DNA from: an uncultured Leucobacter sp.
Lineage (GTDB): Bacteria > Actinomycetota > Actinomycetes > Actinomycetales > Microbacteriaceae
Reading direction: 5' to 3'
NCBI GenBank assembly: GCA_937967375.1
Contig: CALCJF010000033.1
Coordinates: 50,077-114,076 of the forward strand
DNA length: 64,000 nt
The stretch's first letter is position 1, and every line of letters begins with the position of its first letter. The position numbers were made by a program, and so were the translations under genes. The notes under the pieces are model-generated. The model did no database searches, was not told where the DNA came from, and worked only from the letters and a program-made list of their open reading frames with translations. Positions 17,638 through 26,903 of this stretch are shown piece by piece.

Positions 17638-19746
17638 TTACTTTGCAGCTGCCTCGGCTGTCGAGGCGGCAGGCGCGGGCGCCGCCGACACGATCAGATC
17701 GCGCAGCGTCGCGTCGGGCAGATAGGCCCGGGTGAGCGCCAAGCCGATGCGCGGCAGATCGCCCTCGTCGCGATAGAGCAGATAGAGCGGCTCTTCACGC
17801 GGGTTGAACTTCTGCTTGAAGCGGTGCAGCGACTTGAAGCCGTACATCGGCTCGATCAGCTCACCGATGCGCGTGAGCACCTGGTCGACCGGGGTCAGCT
17901 CGCGACCCTCGGGGTGAATGAACGGCGCCCCAGATAGCGACACGAACTGGTAGCCGTGCTCGGCGAAGTACTGCGCCGACGAGGCGATCAGCAGCTCCAT
18001 CGTCTGCGAGAACGCGCCGTCGGCGCGGCGCATCACGTCGAGCGTCCACCCGACAACCTGCGGCTCGCCGGTGCCCTCAGAGGTTGGCCCATACACCGGC
18101 AGCCACGACGTGATGCCCTGCATTTCGCCCGCATCGTTGAACGCGAGCCCGACCATCACCTCTGGGTCGAGCGCCTCGGCGACCGTGCCGAGCGTGAACT
18201 TCATCTCTGGCAGCGCCTTGTCGCCCGTCCACTGCTCAGAGATCTTGCGCACCTGCGCCACCACGTGCCGGGGCTCGTCGGCCAGACGGGTCATGCGAAA
18301 CGCGATGTCTTCGCGCCCGGCCTTGTTGATCGCCGCGCGCACCGCCGCCCACGCCTTGCCGGTGAAGGCGAGCCCCGGCAGATCGACGATGGTGTCTTCG
18401 GCGACGATGAGCGAGCGCCAGCCGGCCGGCATCGCGTCGAACGAGCGCTGCCCCGCAGAGAACAGCGCCGGGATCAGCCCCGCGCGCTGCGCGGCGCCCG
18501 CAAACTCTTCAATGGCATCGGCCTGGCGATCCTCGGAGACGAGAGCATCGCCAAGCATGATCGCGACCCCGGCGTGCGACTGAAACCCGGCGCTGCCGTC
18601 GGCGAGGGCGACGTGTCGGTTGAGCGGCCACGTCGTCATCCACGAGATCGTGCCGCCGCCGTGCCGCTTCAGGTGCCGCTCACTCTCAGCGGGCGTCACG
18701 GTGGTTGCATCGAGCACGCGCTTCGACGATCGCATCGAGACGCGAAACGCGCCGCGGCCCGCGATGAGAATCACGGCCTGGCCGATCCACAGAATTGCGG
18801 GGGCGAGGATCAGCCCAAACACCTCGGCGGGGCTGTCGAGCAGCCCCGTCTGCACGAGCAGCGGTACCACCGCGAACGCGAGCGCCGCCGTCAGCAAGTT
18901 GAATGCGGCGAGGCAGAGCGTGATGATCCAGGCGACACGATAACCGCGGCGAATGCCGTTCGCGACAAGCAGGATCACGACGAGGTCGGTGGCCACGTCG
19001 ATCCACGAGGCGACGGGGGTGTTGTTGCCGAGCGGCCCGTTCGTCGGCACCGCGAGGTCGAAGATCTGCATCGCGCCGACCGTGATGAGGCCGGCGAACG
19101 AGAGGAAGCGCCACTCGCGCTCAGTGGGGCGCCCGCCGCGGTGCCTGAACGCGGGCAGCGAACCGCTCACCGCGAGCGCGACCGCGAGCGTGACGGCGTG
19201 CTCGACGTCGTAGATCTCGCCGAGGTAGAGCACCGAGAGCAGAATCCACACGATGACGAGCGCTCGCGCGCGCAGCCGCCACGGCGATGGCAGCGTGGCG
19301 ATCGCGAACACGAGCGCGGCGATTGCGCCGCACGAGGGCCCGACGTCGAGGTGCGTTTGCAGCGTGCCCGCCCACTGCGAGCCGGCGAGCGCGAGCAGCC
19401 ACACCACGAGCGCGCCGCCGAACACCCCGACGAGGTGGCCGGCAACAAAGAGCGCGATCGTGCGCAGCGTGCCGAAGCGCCACTCGGCCCAGACCAGGCT
19501 GCCGAGCAGCAGCGGGGTGAGCGTCAGGTAGACCCACGGCTGGTCGACGAAGAACATTGAGGTGAAAGGCGACCACCAACGCCCCTCGGCAAACGCTGGA
19601 ATGCCGGTCGCGACCTGCGAGAACCACGGCTTCTCTGACGCCGCCGAGAACAGCGCGCCGCTGATCGCGCCGACCGCGATGAACACGACGGTGAAGATGA
19701 TCGCGAACGGGGCGCGACGCAGCGCCTCCCTGAGCTTCTGAGCCAT
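17638..19746 (-). CDS. MprF-like DUF2156 protein with rhomboid-like membrane half
   Basis: 702 residues. The N-terminal ~340 residues are a multi-helix membrane domain. The C-terminal ~330 residues are a DUF2156/MprF-type catalytic domain that in relatives transfers an aminoacyl group from tRNA to phosphatidylglycerol; typical parts are ITSWLPVY and YGFKSLHRFKQKFNP. The membrane half contains GHLVG, GPSCGAIAALVF and, two helices later, VEHAVTLAVALAVSG. This order resembles rhomboid proteases (Ser in GxS, His in the last core helix), rather than the MprF flippase. A -10-like TACACT sits 6 bases before ATG 19746, suggesting a leaderless mRNA. The likely role is lipid aminoacylation and resistance to cationic peptides; any protease role is speculative. 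Confidence 0.8.
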   Translation of the reverse strand: MAQKLREALRRAPFAIIFTVVFIAVGAISGALFSAASEKPWFSQVATGIPAFAEGRWWSPFTSMFFVDQPWVYLTLTPLLLGSLVWAEWRFGTLRTIALFVAGHLVGVFGGALVVWLLALAGSQWAGTLQTHLDVGPSCGAIAALVFAIATLPSPWRLRARALVIVWILLSVLYLGEIYDVEHAVTLAVALAVSGSLPAFRHRGGRPTEREWRFLSFAGLITVGAMQIFDLAVPTNGPLGNNTPVASWIDVATDLVVILLVANGIRRGYRVAWIITLCLAAFNLLTAALAFAVVPLLVQTGLLDSPAEVFGLILAPAILWIGQAVILIAGRGAFRVSMRSSKRVLDATTVTPAESERHLKRHGGGTISWMTTWPLNRHVALADGSAGFQSHAGVAIMLGDALVSEDRQADAIEEFAGAAQRAGLIPALFSAGQRSFDAMPAGWRSLIVAEDTIVDLPGLAFTGKAWAAVRAAINKAGREDIAFRMTRLADEPRHVVAQVRKISEQWTGDKALPEMKFTLGTVAEALDPEVMVGLAFNDAGEMQGITSWLPVYGPTSEGTGEPQVVGWTLDVMRRADGAFSQTMELLIASSAQYFAEHGYQFVSLSGAPFIHPEGRELTPVDQVLTRIGELIEPMYGFKSLHRFKQKFNPREEPLYLLYRDEGDLPRIGLALTRAYLPDATLRDLIVSAAPAPAASTAEAAAK

Positions 19747-19752
19747 GTGTTC

Positions 19753-19758
19753 AGTGTA
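19753..19758 (-). promoter_or_regulatory. -10 hexamer, leaderless start of MprF-like gene
   Basis: TACACT on the minus strand, ending 6 bases before ATG 19746, with no ribosome site in between. Confidence 0.45.
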
Positions 19759-19784
19759 GTGATGGGGTCAGGGCTGCCAGCGAT

Positions 19785-19815
19785 GCAGATTGCGAACCGC
19801 AACATTGCAATCTGC
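19785..19815. promoter_or_regulatory. Inverted repeat in divergent promoter region
   Basis: GCAGATTGC, 13-base spacer, GCAATCTGC: perfect 9-bp arms between the divergently transcribed MprF-like gene and the glycine-rich surface protein. It could be a shared operator. Confidence 0.35.
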
Positions 19816-19847
19816 GCACGAGAGCGCACGACCCGACTGCGGCGGGA

Positions 19848-19853
19848 TAGGCT
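19848..19853 (+). promoter_or_regulatory. -10 hexamer upstream of glycine-rich surface protein
   Basis: TAGGCT. Initiation about 7 bases downstream would give either a leaderless TTG start at 19860 or a 36-base leader to ATG 19896, which has its own GGGGGAG ribosome site. Confidence 0.35.
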
Positions 19854-19895
19854 AATCGCTTGACATTGCTGTCGGCGCAGAACCATGGGGGAGCC

Positions 19896-21941
19896 ATGCG
19901 TACACATCAAATTTTTGCTTCGGCAGGAGCCGTCGCGCTCATGGCCGCGAGTCTTATCGCTGGCGTTGGCGTGACCGCGGCAGCAGCAGACGTGCCGGCG
20001 AACCCGGCTGCGAACTGCGCTGTGAACGAAGCCCTGCCAACCCACCTGAGCTGCACGGTGAGCTATGCCTCTACCGGCGCCGAGCAGACGTTCACCACGC
20101 CCGCAGGCGTCACGAGCATCGACGTCGAGCTCAGCGGGGGTGCTGGCGGGAACTCAGTTGTCAAAGGCGGCGGCCGCGGTGACCGGATCGTTGGCAGCTA
20201 TGCGGTTTCGAGCGGTACCCCACTATATGTCTACGTTGGCGGCAACGGCTCGAACGCGAGCGGTGGCTTCAACGGAGGTGGCTCACCGGGCGTCCCGGTC
20301 GGTTCGGCACGGCAGGCCGGCGGCGGCGGCGCGACAGACATCCGCACCCTGCCCGCCGCAGACGCGGGCTCACTCGCCTCACGCGTAGCCGTCGCGGGCG
20401 GCGGTGGCGGCGCCGCCTTTGGGCAGGGCGGCGACGCCGGGCAGCCGGGTTCTGGCAGCGACTCCAGCCCGGGCGGTGGCGGTGCCGCTACGCAGAGCGC
20501 TGGCGGTGCCGGCGGCGCATACTCGACCTACAACTCAGGCGCTCCTGGCACGCTCGGCGCGGGTGGTGCCGGTGGTGACTACGTGCCACCTGGCGCCCCG
20601 GCCGGTGGCGGCGGCGGTGGCGGCGGCTACTACGGTGGTGGTGGCGGTGTCGGCACCATCAGCGGTGGCGGCGGTGGCGGCTCGTCGCTCGTGCCGAGCG
20701 GCTGGCAGCAGGGGCTCAGCACAGATGCCCCGGTTGCGCGCTTCAGTTACGATGTGCCGATCGCCGCGGTCGAGGTGAGCGCGCCACAGGTTGCCGCACT
20801 GCAATCGACACAGGTCACCGCGACGGCCCGCGCAATGGCGCCGGGGCACAGCGCCGATGTGACCAGCCGAATCGTGTCGGTGCAGGCGACCGGCTCGCAG
20901 TACCCCGACCTGCAAGCCAGCGATGTGACCTGTACAGGAACGAGCTGCACCTCGATTCGCGCGGGTCACTACATCGCGCGGGCCGAGTTCGGGCAGTGGC
21001 GAGGCCCCGTCGATTTTGCGCTCGCGTTCACGCTGCTGGGCCAGAGCATCGACTTTTCGGGCAGCACGATCAACGTGCAGCAGCCGACCCAGCTCACTGC
21101 GACGGCGAGCAGCGGGCTGCCGGTGAGCTACACCCTTGATTCGGGGCCGTGCACGCTCCAGGGGAGTTTGCTGACTGCAAACGGCAACGGCAGCTGCAAC
21201 GTGACCGCATCGCAAGCCGGAGGCAACCCGTATACGGCCGCGCAGAACGTGACCCGAACGTTCGATGTGACGCCGGTGCATCTCGTGGTCTCGACCGACC
21301 CGGCTGCGCTGACCGCGACCGCCGGCGTTGCATATACGTTTCCGGTTGAACTGCAGAACGAGCAGGGCGTTCCGGTGACGCCGTGGCCGACCATCGATTA
21401 CAGCTTTGGTCCCGAATGCGATTTCAGTAGTGGTCACATCGCCACCCGCGCGGGTGAGTGCGAAGTGACCGCGACGGTTCGAGGATCGACTTCGCTCACG
21501 GCCACCTTCACGGTCGACGTGGTTGCGGCCGACCTCGCCCAGCTTGAGATCACTCCGTCGGCCACTTCGGTGCGCCAGGGCGGCTCGCTGACCTTCGCGG
21601 TCACTGGTGAGGATGCCTTCGGCAACCCCGTCGACACGAGCGCCGCAACCCTCAGCTCGTCGGTTGCGAGTGACGAGATCACTGGGCTCACGGTGAGCTT
21701 TCCGCACGCCAGCCCGCACGTGATCACCGCAACGCTCGGCTCGGTCACCGCCTCGGTTTCGATCGAGGTGATCGCCGCGACCCAGCCGGCGATGCCTCCG
21801 ACAGACAAGCCGACCGGCCTGTCGAACACGGGGCAGGCCGGGGGCATCGGCATCATGACAGCGGCCGCGGCCATCGCGCTGCTCGTGCTCGGCGCGGCGC
21901 TGATCCTCGTTCGCCGAAAGACCGGCAACACCGGCTGCTAG
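19896..21941 (+). CDS. Glycine-rich LxxTG-anchored surface protein
   Basis: 681 residues from ATG 19896, which follows GGGGGAG; a TTG at 19860 would add 12 residues. The signal peptide is about residues 1-32 (…GVTAAAADVP). A glycine-rich domain of roughly 200 residues (about 70-270) has runs such as GGGGGGGYYGGGG; it resembles the glycine-rich extracellular domains of ALK-like receptors. Several Ig-like or bacterial Big-type beta repeats follow. The C-terminus is a sorting signal: LSNTG, hydrophobic helix, RRKTG. It is a wall-anchored adhesin or structural surface protein of unknown ligand, divergent from the MprF-like gene. Confidence 0.85.
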   Translation: MRTHQIFASAGAVALMAASLIAGVGVTAAAADVPANPAANCAVNEALPTHLSCTVSYASTGAEQTFTTPAGVTSIDVELSGGAGGNSVVKGGGRGDRIVGSYAVSSGTPLYVYVGGNGSNASGGFNGGGSPGVPVGSARQAGGGGATDIRTLPAADAGSLASRVAVAGGGGGAAFGQGGDAGQPGSGSDSSPGGGGAATQSAGGAGGAYSTYNSGAPGTLGAGGAGGDYVPPGAPAGGGGGGGGYYGGGGGVGTISGGGGGGSSLVPSGWQQGLSTDAPVARFSYDVPIAAVEVSAPQVAALQSTQVTATARAMAPGHSADVTSRIVSVQATGSQYPDLQASDVTCTGTSCTSIRAGHYIARAEFGQWRGPVDFALAFTLLGQSIDFSGSTINVQQPTQLTATASSGLPVSYTLDSGPCTLQGSLLTANGNGSCNVTASQAGGNPYTAAQNVTRTFDVTPVHLVVSTDPAALTATAGVAYTFPVELQNEQGVPVTPWPTIDYSFGPECDFSSGHIATRAGECEVTATVRGSTSLTATFTVDVVAADLAQLEITPSATSVRQGGSLTFAVTGEDAFGNPVDTSAATLSSSVASDEITGLTVSFPHASPHVITATLGSVTASVSIEVIAATQPAMPPTDKPTGLSNTGQAGGIGIMTAAAAIALLVLGAALILVRRKTGNTGC

Positions 21942-21971
21942 GTCTGAGTCACCGATTGCGTGTGACGAGGA

Positions 21972-23483
21972 TCAGCGAAGGCCCGCGTCGGCGTGAGTGA
22001 TCTTGCCGCCGAGCAACGTTGCTGCGACCGGTGGCGCGGCCAGATCTGCCTGCGACATGCGCAGCGGATTCTCGTCGAGCAGCACGAGATCTGCTGCGTC
22101 GCCGACTGCCGGGCGAAGCTTGCCGCGCATCGACGCCCGCAGCGCCTGTTCGACCGTGAGCCGCTCTGCGGGCACCCACACGGGCTCGCCGGGGAGCGAG
22201 CGGTGCACCGCGGCGGCGATGGCGCGCCAGGGATCGAGCGGAGCCACGGGCGCGTCTGAGCCGAAGCGCAGGCGCGCGCCCGCGTTTAGAAGAGAGGCGA
22301 ACGGAAACGCGCGCTCGGCGCGGCCCGGCCAGAGGCGGGCGATCGCGTCGCGGTCGTCGATGAGATGTTCGGGCTGCACACTCGCCTCGACGCCGAGGGC
22401 CGCGAAGCGCGCGACGTCTTCGCGGCGCAGCAGCTGGGCGTGCTCGATGCGACCACCGCAGCCCACCCGCTCGAACGCGTCGAGGGCCGCAGCCCCCGCC
22501 CGGTCGCCGATGGCGTGCACCGCCGCCGAGATGCCCGATTCGTGCGCACGGCGAAGTAGTGCCTCGAGTTCGTCGAACCCGACAAGCGAGAGGCCGTGCT
22601 CGCCATCGGGGTACGGCTCGCAGCACCACGCGGTGTGGGTGCCGAGCGAGCCGTCGGTGATCACCTTCAGCGGGCCGAAGCGCAGCCTGCCGCTTTTCGT
22701 CAGGGCGTCGCCCGTGCGAAAGCCGGCCCCGATCGCGCGCTCGAGATGCTGCGGGTAGACCGCGCTCTCCACCCGCAGCGCATCGAAACCGCTCGCCTCA
22801 CGCCGCGTCCAATCGTCGGCTCCCCAGCGCATCTCGAAGTCGACCACGCCGACCACACCTCGCGCCGCCGCAGCGCTCGCCGCCGAGGAGATGCGGCGAT
22901 CCAGCTCGCCCTCTTCGATGCGGTCGAGCTCGCGCAGCAACGCGAAGCACTCGTCTTCGACGAGGTGCGAGGCGCCGAGCGCGTCGTGGCCGTATTGCCG
23001 CAGCGCGGCCGAGCTGAGCCAGGCACCGTGCAGGTCGACGCTGATGAGCACGACCGGCACGTCGCCGCCCGCGGCGTCGATGCGTTCGCGTGTGAGTTCG
23101 TCGCCCCACGCGCTGCCGCGCACCCGCATCGCGATGATCTCTTGCGCGCCCGCTGCGGCAGCCGCGGCGACGCGGTCGAGCACCTGCTGTGCGCTCGTCA
23201 GCTCGCCGAAGTCGAGTCGCGACGCCTGCTGCGCCCACTGCCCGAGGTGCACGTGCTCGTCCCACAGGCCAGAAGTGACGAAGCGGCCGGCGGCGTCGAG
23301 GGTGTCGACCGAGCCGGCTGGGCCGGAGCCAGTCGAGCCTGCTGCGGTGACCGCGGCGATCGTGCCGTCGCTCGCGATTTCGATATCTACGAGCGCTTCG
23401 GAACGGAGTCTGTCGGGGCCGAGCCCGGTCGCGCCGGTATCTGCAGCGCCGAGCAACCTTGCCCGTTCGATGCGGCGGATCAT
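21972..23483 (-). CDS. Amidohydrolase, YtcJ-like
   Basis: 503 residues of the metal-dependent amidohydrolase superfamily. The metal-binding HxH appears as DEHVHLG near residue 76, and later conserved elements include KVITDGSLG, HAIGDRA and the C-terminal FGSDAPVAPLDPW. YtcJ-type enzymes hydrolyse N-acyl, amide or cyclic amide bonds, and many have no known substrate. It is the last gene of a seven-gene leftward operon and lies 10 bases after a related amidohydrolase. The two are only moderately similar, so they may act on successive or different substrates delivered by the neighbouring ABC transporter. Confidence 0.87.
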   Translation of the reverse strand: MIRRIERARLLGAADTGATGLGPDRLRSEALVDIEIASDGTIAAVTAAGSTGSGPAGSVDTLDAAGRFVTSGLWDEHVHLGQWAQQASRLDFGELTSAQQVLDRVAAAAAAGAQEIIAMRVRGSAWGDELTRERIDAAGGDVPVVLISVDLHGAWLSSAALRQYGHDALGASHLVEDECFALLRELDRIEEGELDRRISSAASAAAARGVVGVVDFEMRWGADDWTRREASGFDALRVESAVYPQHLERAIGAGFRTGDALTKSGRLRFGPLKVITDGSLGTHTAWCCEPYPDGEHGLSLVGFDELEALLRRAHESGISAAVHAIGDRAGAAALDAFERVGCGGRIEHAQLLRREDVARFAALGVEASVQPEHLIDDRDAIARLWPGRAERAFPFASLLNAGARLRFGSDAPVAPLDPWRAIAAAVHRSLPGEPVWVPAERLTVEQALRASMRGKLRPAVGDAADLVLLDENPLRMSQADLAAPPVAATLLGGKITHADAGLR

Positions 23484-23493
23484 GCAGTGCCTC

Positions 23494-25161
23494 CTATGCG
23501 CGGTGCGAAATTCGGCCGTTCACCACGGTGAGCAGCACCGGGCTCTCGGCGAAGCGGTCTGGGTCGGTGGTGACCGGGTCATCGGCGAAGACCGTGAGGT
23601 CGGCGATCGCCCCGGGTGCGACGACGCCCTCGCCCGGCCGGTCGATGGATGCCCAGCAGTTGCGGGTGAGCGCGGCAAGCGTGCGCTCGGGCGAGAGCGC
23701 CTGGTGCGGGTCGACCGCGGGGCGGCTCGAGCCGTGGCGGCGGCGCGTCACGTTCGCCGCGAACACTCGCCGCGCATCGAACTCTTCTACGGGCCAGTCA
23801 GACCCGAGCGCCACACAGGCTCCAGCGGCGTCCAGGTCTGCGATGCGCCAGCCGTGCGCCGCGCGCTCCGAACCGCGCCCCAGCAGGGTGGTCCACATGT
23901 CGCGGCCGTCGGGGCGCTGCGCGAAGGCATGAATCGGTTGCATGCTCGCGGGCACGCCGAGCTCGGCGAAGCGGGGCACCAGGTGATCTGGGATCGTCTC
24001 GATGTGCTCGATGCGGTGCGTGACGCGCTTGATGTGCGCAGGAATCGACTGCACGGTGTCGAGCACGAACTCGACCGCGCGGTCGCCGATGGCGTGGGTG
24101 GCGGTGGGCACGCCGCTCTCGTTCAGCGCGTGAATCGTGCGCTCGAAGCGCTCGCTCGGCACCCAGTAGGGCTCGAGCCCGCCGCCGCGCGTATCGGCCT
24201 CGAAGAGCCACGCCGAGCCGTTGTCGATGCTCCCGTCTAGCATGAACTTCACGCCCTCGACCTGCCACCGCCTGCCGCCGACGCCCTGCAGGGCGATCAT
24301 CTGCTGCAGGGTCTCGGCCCAGGGGTCGCTCGCCCGCCAGATCGGCGACACGCGAACGCGCACCGGCAGCTCGCCCTCGGCCTCGATCGCGCGCAGCACG
24401 TCGAGATCCCCCGCCTCCATATTCATCTGGTGCAGCGAGGTGTAGCCGCTGGCCGCGAACTCGGCGAGCTTGTGGCGAACTGCCGCGATACGCTGCTCGA
24501 ACGGCATGCGCGGGTAGAGCTCGGTCACGAGCATCTCGGCGTCGCTCTCGATCAGGTAGCCGGTCGGTTTGCCTGCTGCGTCGACCTCGATTGACGAGTT
24601 ATTGCCGAAATCACGGGGGCCGTCGATGCCCGCGAGCTCGAGCGCGCGGCTGCTCGCGATGACCGAGTGGCCGTCGAAGAGCAGCAGGTAGCCTGGTCTC
24701 CCGCCGAAGGCGCGCTCGAACGGCGCATTGCTCACCTCGGTGCCTACAAACATGTCGAACGAGAGGCCGAAGCCGCGAATCCATTCGTCGGGGCCGCGAT
24801 CCTTTGCGAACTCGGCGATGCGTTCGGCGACCTCTTCGACGGTCTCGCAGTCGTGCAGCATGAGCGCCCGGTGTCGCGACTCGGCGCCCGAGAGCGGGTG
24901 CACGTGCGCGTCGACGAAGCCCGCGGTGATGGTCGCGTCGCCGAGTTCGACGATCTGCGCGTCGCGCGTGTGCCAACTGCTCGCGAGCTCGCGACTGCCG
25001 ACGGCGACGATGCGGCGGCCGCTGATGGCAACCGCAGAGGGCAGCTCGCCCTCGCTCGCCGGGACGGCGGCGGCACGTTTGCGGGCGGGGTCAATCCCGG
25101 TGCGCACGCGCCCGGCGAGCAGCACGAGATCGGCGCGAATCGCGGTGGGGTCGTAACTCAA
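23494..25161 (-). CDS. Amidohydrolase, YtcJ-like
   Basis: 555 residues, same superfamily as the next gene. The metal site HxH is in FVDAHVHPLSG, followed by GVKFMLDGSIDNG, THAIGDRAVE and ALGSDWPVEEF. Typical YtcJ length. The start is TTG 25161, overlapping the stop of the ABC ATPase gene by four bases (TTGA), a sign of translational coupling. Proposed to hydrolyse an imported N-acylated or peptide-like compound; the precise substrate cannot be read from sequence. Confidence 0.87.
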   Translation of the reverse strand: MSYDPTAIRADLVLLAGRVRTGIDPARKRAAAVPASEGELPSAVAISGRRIVAVGSRELASSWHTRDAQIVELGDATITAGFVDAHVHPLSGAESRHRALMLHDCETVEEVAERIAEFAKDRGPDEWIRGFGLSFDMFVGTEVSNAPFERAFGGRPGYLLLFDGHSVIASSRALELAGIDGPRDFGNNSSIEVDAAGKPTGYLIESDAEMLVTELYPRMPFEQRIAAVRHKLAEFAASGYTSLHQMNMEAGDLDVLRAIEAEGELPVRVRVSPIWRASDPWAETLQQMIALQGVGGRRWQVEGVKFMLDGSIDNGSAWLFEADTRGGGLEPYWVPSERFERTIHALNESGVPTATHAIGDRAVEFVLDTVQSIPAHIKRVTHRIEHIETIPDHLVPRFAELGVPASMQPIHAFAQRPDGRDMWTTLLGRGSERAAHGWRIADLDAAGACVALGSDWPVEEFDARRVFAANVTRRRHGSSRPAVDPHQALSPERTLAALTRNCWASIDRPGEGVVAPGAIADLTVFADDPVTTDPDRFAESPVLLTVVNGRISHRA

Positions 25162-26903
25162 CTGTGCTGTTCCTCCGGCATCAGAATCGGGGTGGCCGTG
25201 GCGGCTTGCTCTCGGCGCTGACGCTGCACCTCGGGGTCGGGCACCGGAACCGCGGCGATGAGTCGCTGCGTGTAGGGGTGCTTCGGTGCGTGCAGCACCT
25301 CTTCAGTCTCGCCGATCTCGACCAACTCGCCCTGGCACAACACACCCACCCGGTTCGCGAGCATCTCGACCACAGCCAAATCGTGGCTGATGAACAGCGA
25401 AGCGAAGCCGAGCTCGCGCTGCAGCGAGCCGAAGATCTCGAGCACGCGGGCCTGCACCGAGACGTCGAGTGCGCTCGTCGGCTCGTCGGCGATCACGAGC
25501 TCGGGCGAGAGCGCCAGCGCACGTGCGAGGCCGACGCGCTGACGCTGGCCGCCCGAGAGCTCGAAGGGATAGCGGTGTGCGTACGATTCGGGCAACTCGA
25601 CCGCGTCGAGCAGTTCGAGCGCGCGGCGCCGGTGTGCGGCCTTGCCGCCCGGCATACGGTGAATGCCCATCGGCTCGATGATGCACTCCTCGACCGTCAT
25701 GAACGAGTTGAACGAGGCCGCGGGGTCTTGAAACACGAAGCCGATGCGGCGGCGCAGCTCGCGCAACTGCCGACCGCGCAGACTGCGCAGATCTTGGCCG
25801 AACACCTCGAGCGTGCCCCCGGCGATGGGCTCGAGCCCGCCGATGGCGCGACCGATGGTCGACTTGCCAGAACCAGACTCGCCGACGAGCCCGACGACCT
25901 CGCCCGGGCCGATGTCGAGGCTCACCGAGCGAACGGCGTGCACCGGGTCTTTGCCGAAGCCCGAACGATAGACGATGTCGAGCGAAGCGACGTGCACGGT
26001 TGGCTTCTGGGCTGGCGTGGGATCGGCCTCGCCCGCGCGCACTGCTTCAGCTTCGGCCGTAGTGGCTGCGGCGACTGTCGCGGTCTCGCCGGCCTGTCGC
26101 CCGCTGCCGAGCCGTGGCACCGCTGCCAGAAGCTGCTGGGTGTAGGCCTCGCGGGGAGCCCGAAAGAGCTCATCGACGGGCGCCTCTTCGACGAGGTCGC
26201 CCCGGTACATCACGGCGACGCGATCGGCGAGGTCGGCGACGACGCCCATATTGTGGGTGATCAGCAGAATGGAGGCACCGAACGAATCGCGGCACTCGCG
26301 CAGCAGGTCGAGGATCTCGGCCTGCACCGTCACGTCGAGCGCGGTGGTCGGCTCATCGGCGATGATCACCGAGGGGCGCAACGCGAGCGCCATCGCGATG
26401 ACGATGCGCTGCTTCTGCCCGCCCGAGAACTGGTGCGGGTAGTGGTCGATGCGCACCTCGGGCTCGGGAATGCCGACTGCGCGCAGCATGTCGACCGCGA
26501 CCCGTCGGCGCTCGGACTTGCTCGCCATGCCGTGCGCGCGCAGCCCCTCTTCGAGCTGCCAGCCGATGCGAAACACGGGGTTGAGGGCGGTCGACGGCTC
26601 TTGAAAGATCATCGCCGCCTCGCTGCCGCGCATCTTGCGCAGCGTCTTCGCGTCGGTGGTCAACACGTCGGTGCCCGAGAGCAGCACGGCGCCGCCGGTC
26701 GTGGTGCGCGGCGGCAGCAGTCCGAGGGCGGCGCGCGCAGTCAGTGTTTTGCCCGAGCCCGATTCGCCGACGATGGCGAGAATCTCGCGCGGGCGCAGCT
26801 CGAGGCTCACGCCGGTCACCGCGTGCACGGTGCCCTGCGGGGTGTCGATGTCGAGGGTGAGCTGTTCGATCTTGATCGGCAGCGGCTCGGTCGTGGCGCT
26901 CAT
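25158..26903 (-). CDS. Oligopeptide ABC transporter ATPase, fused DppD-DppF
   Basis: 581 residues containing two complete ABC ATPase domains in one chain. Each has a Walker A (GESGSGKT and GESGSGKS), a signature (SGGQKQR and SGGQRQR) and a Walker B DEPT. The order matches DppD then DppF, with an Ala/Glu-rich linker in the middle. It powers peptide or nickel-type import with the adjacent permeases. A longer frame reaches 27260, but ATG 26903 overlaps the permease stop by four bases and starts at a conserved position. The fusion contrasts with the separate ATPase genes in the second transporter operon at 61392-63166. Confidence 0.9.
   Translation of the reverse strand: MSATTEPLPIKIEQLTLDIDTPQGTVHAVTGVSLELRPREILAIVGESGSGKTLTARAALGLLPPRTTTGGAVLLSGTDVLTTDAKTLRKMRGSEAAMIFQEPSTALNPVFRIGWQLEEGLRAHGMASKSERRRVAVDMLRAVGIPEPEVRIDHYPHQFSGGQKQRIVIAMALALRPSVIIADEPTTALDVTVQAEILDLLRECRDSFGASILLITHNMGVVADLADRVAVMYRGDLVEEAPVDELFRAPREAYTQQLLAAVPRLGSGRQAGETATVAAATTAEAEAVRAGEADPTPAQKPTVHVASLDIVYRSGFGKDPVHAVRSVSLDIGPGEVVGLVGESGSGKSTIGRAIGGLEPIAGGTLEVFGQDLRSLRGRQLRELRRRIGFVFQDPAASFNSFMTVEECIIEPMGIHRMPGGKAAHRRRALELLDAVELPESYAHRYPFELSGGQRQRVGLARALALSPELVIADEPTSALDVSVQARVLEIFGSLQRELGFASLFISHDLAVVEMLANRVGVLCQGELVEIGETEEVLHAPKHPYTQRLIAAVPVPDPEVQRQRREQAATATPILMPEEQHS

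Noticed and set aside
17956..19560. 534-codon open frame on the plus strand
   Set aside because: Antisense shadow of the MprF-like gene, a common effect in high-GC DNA.
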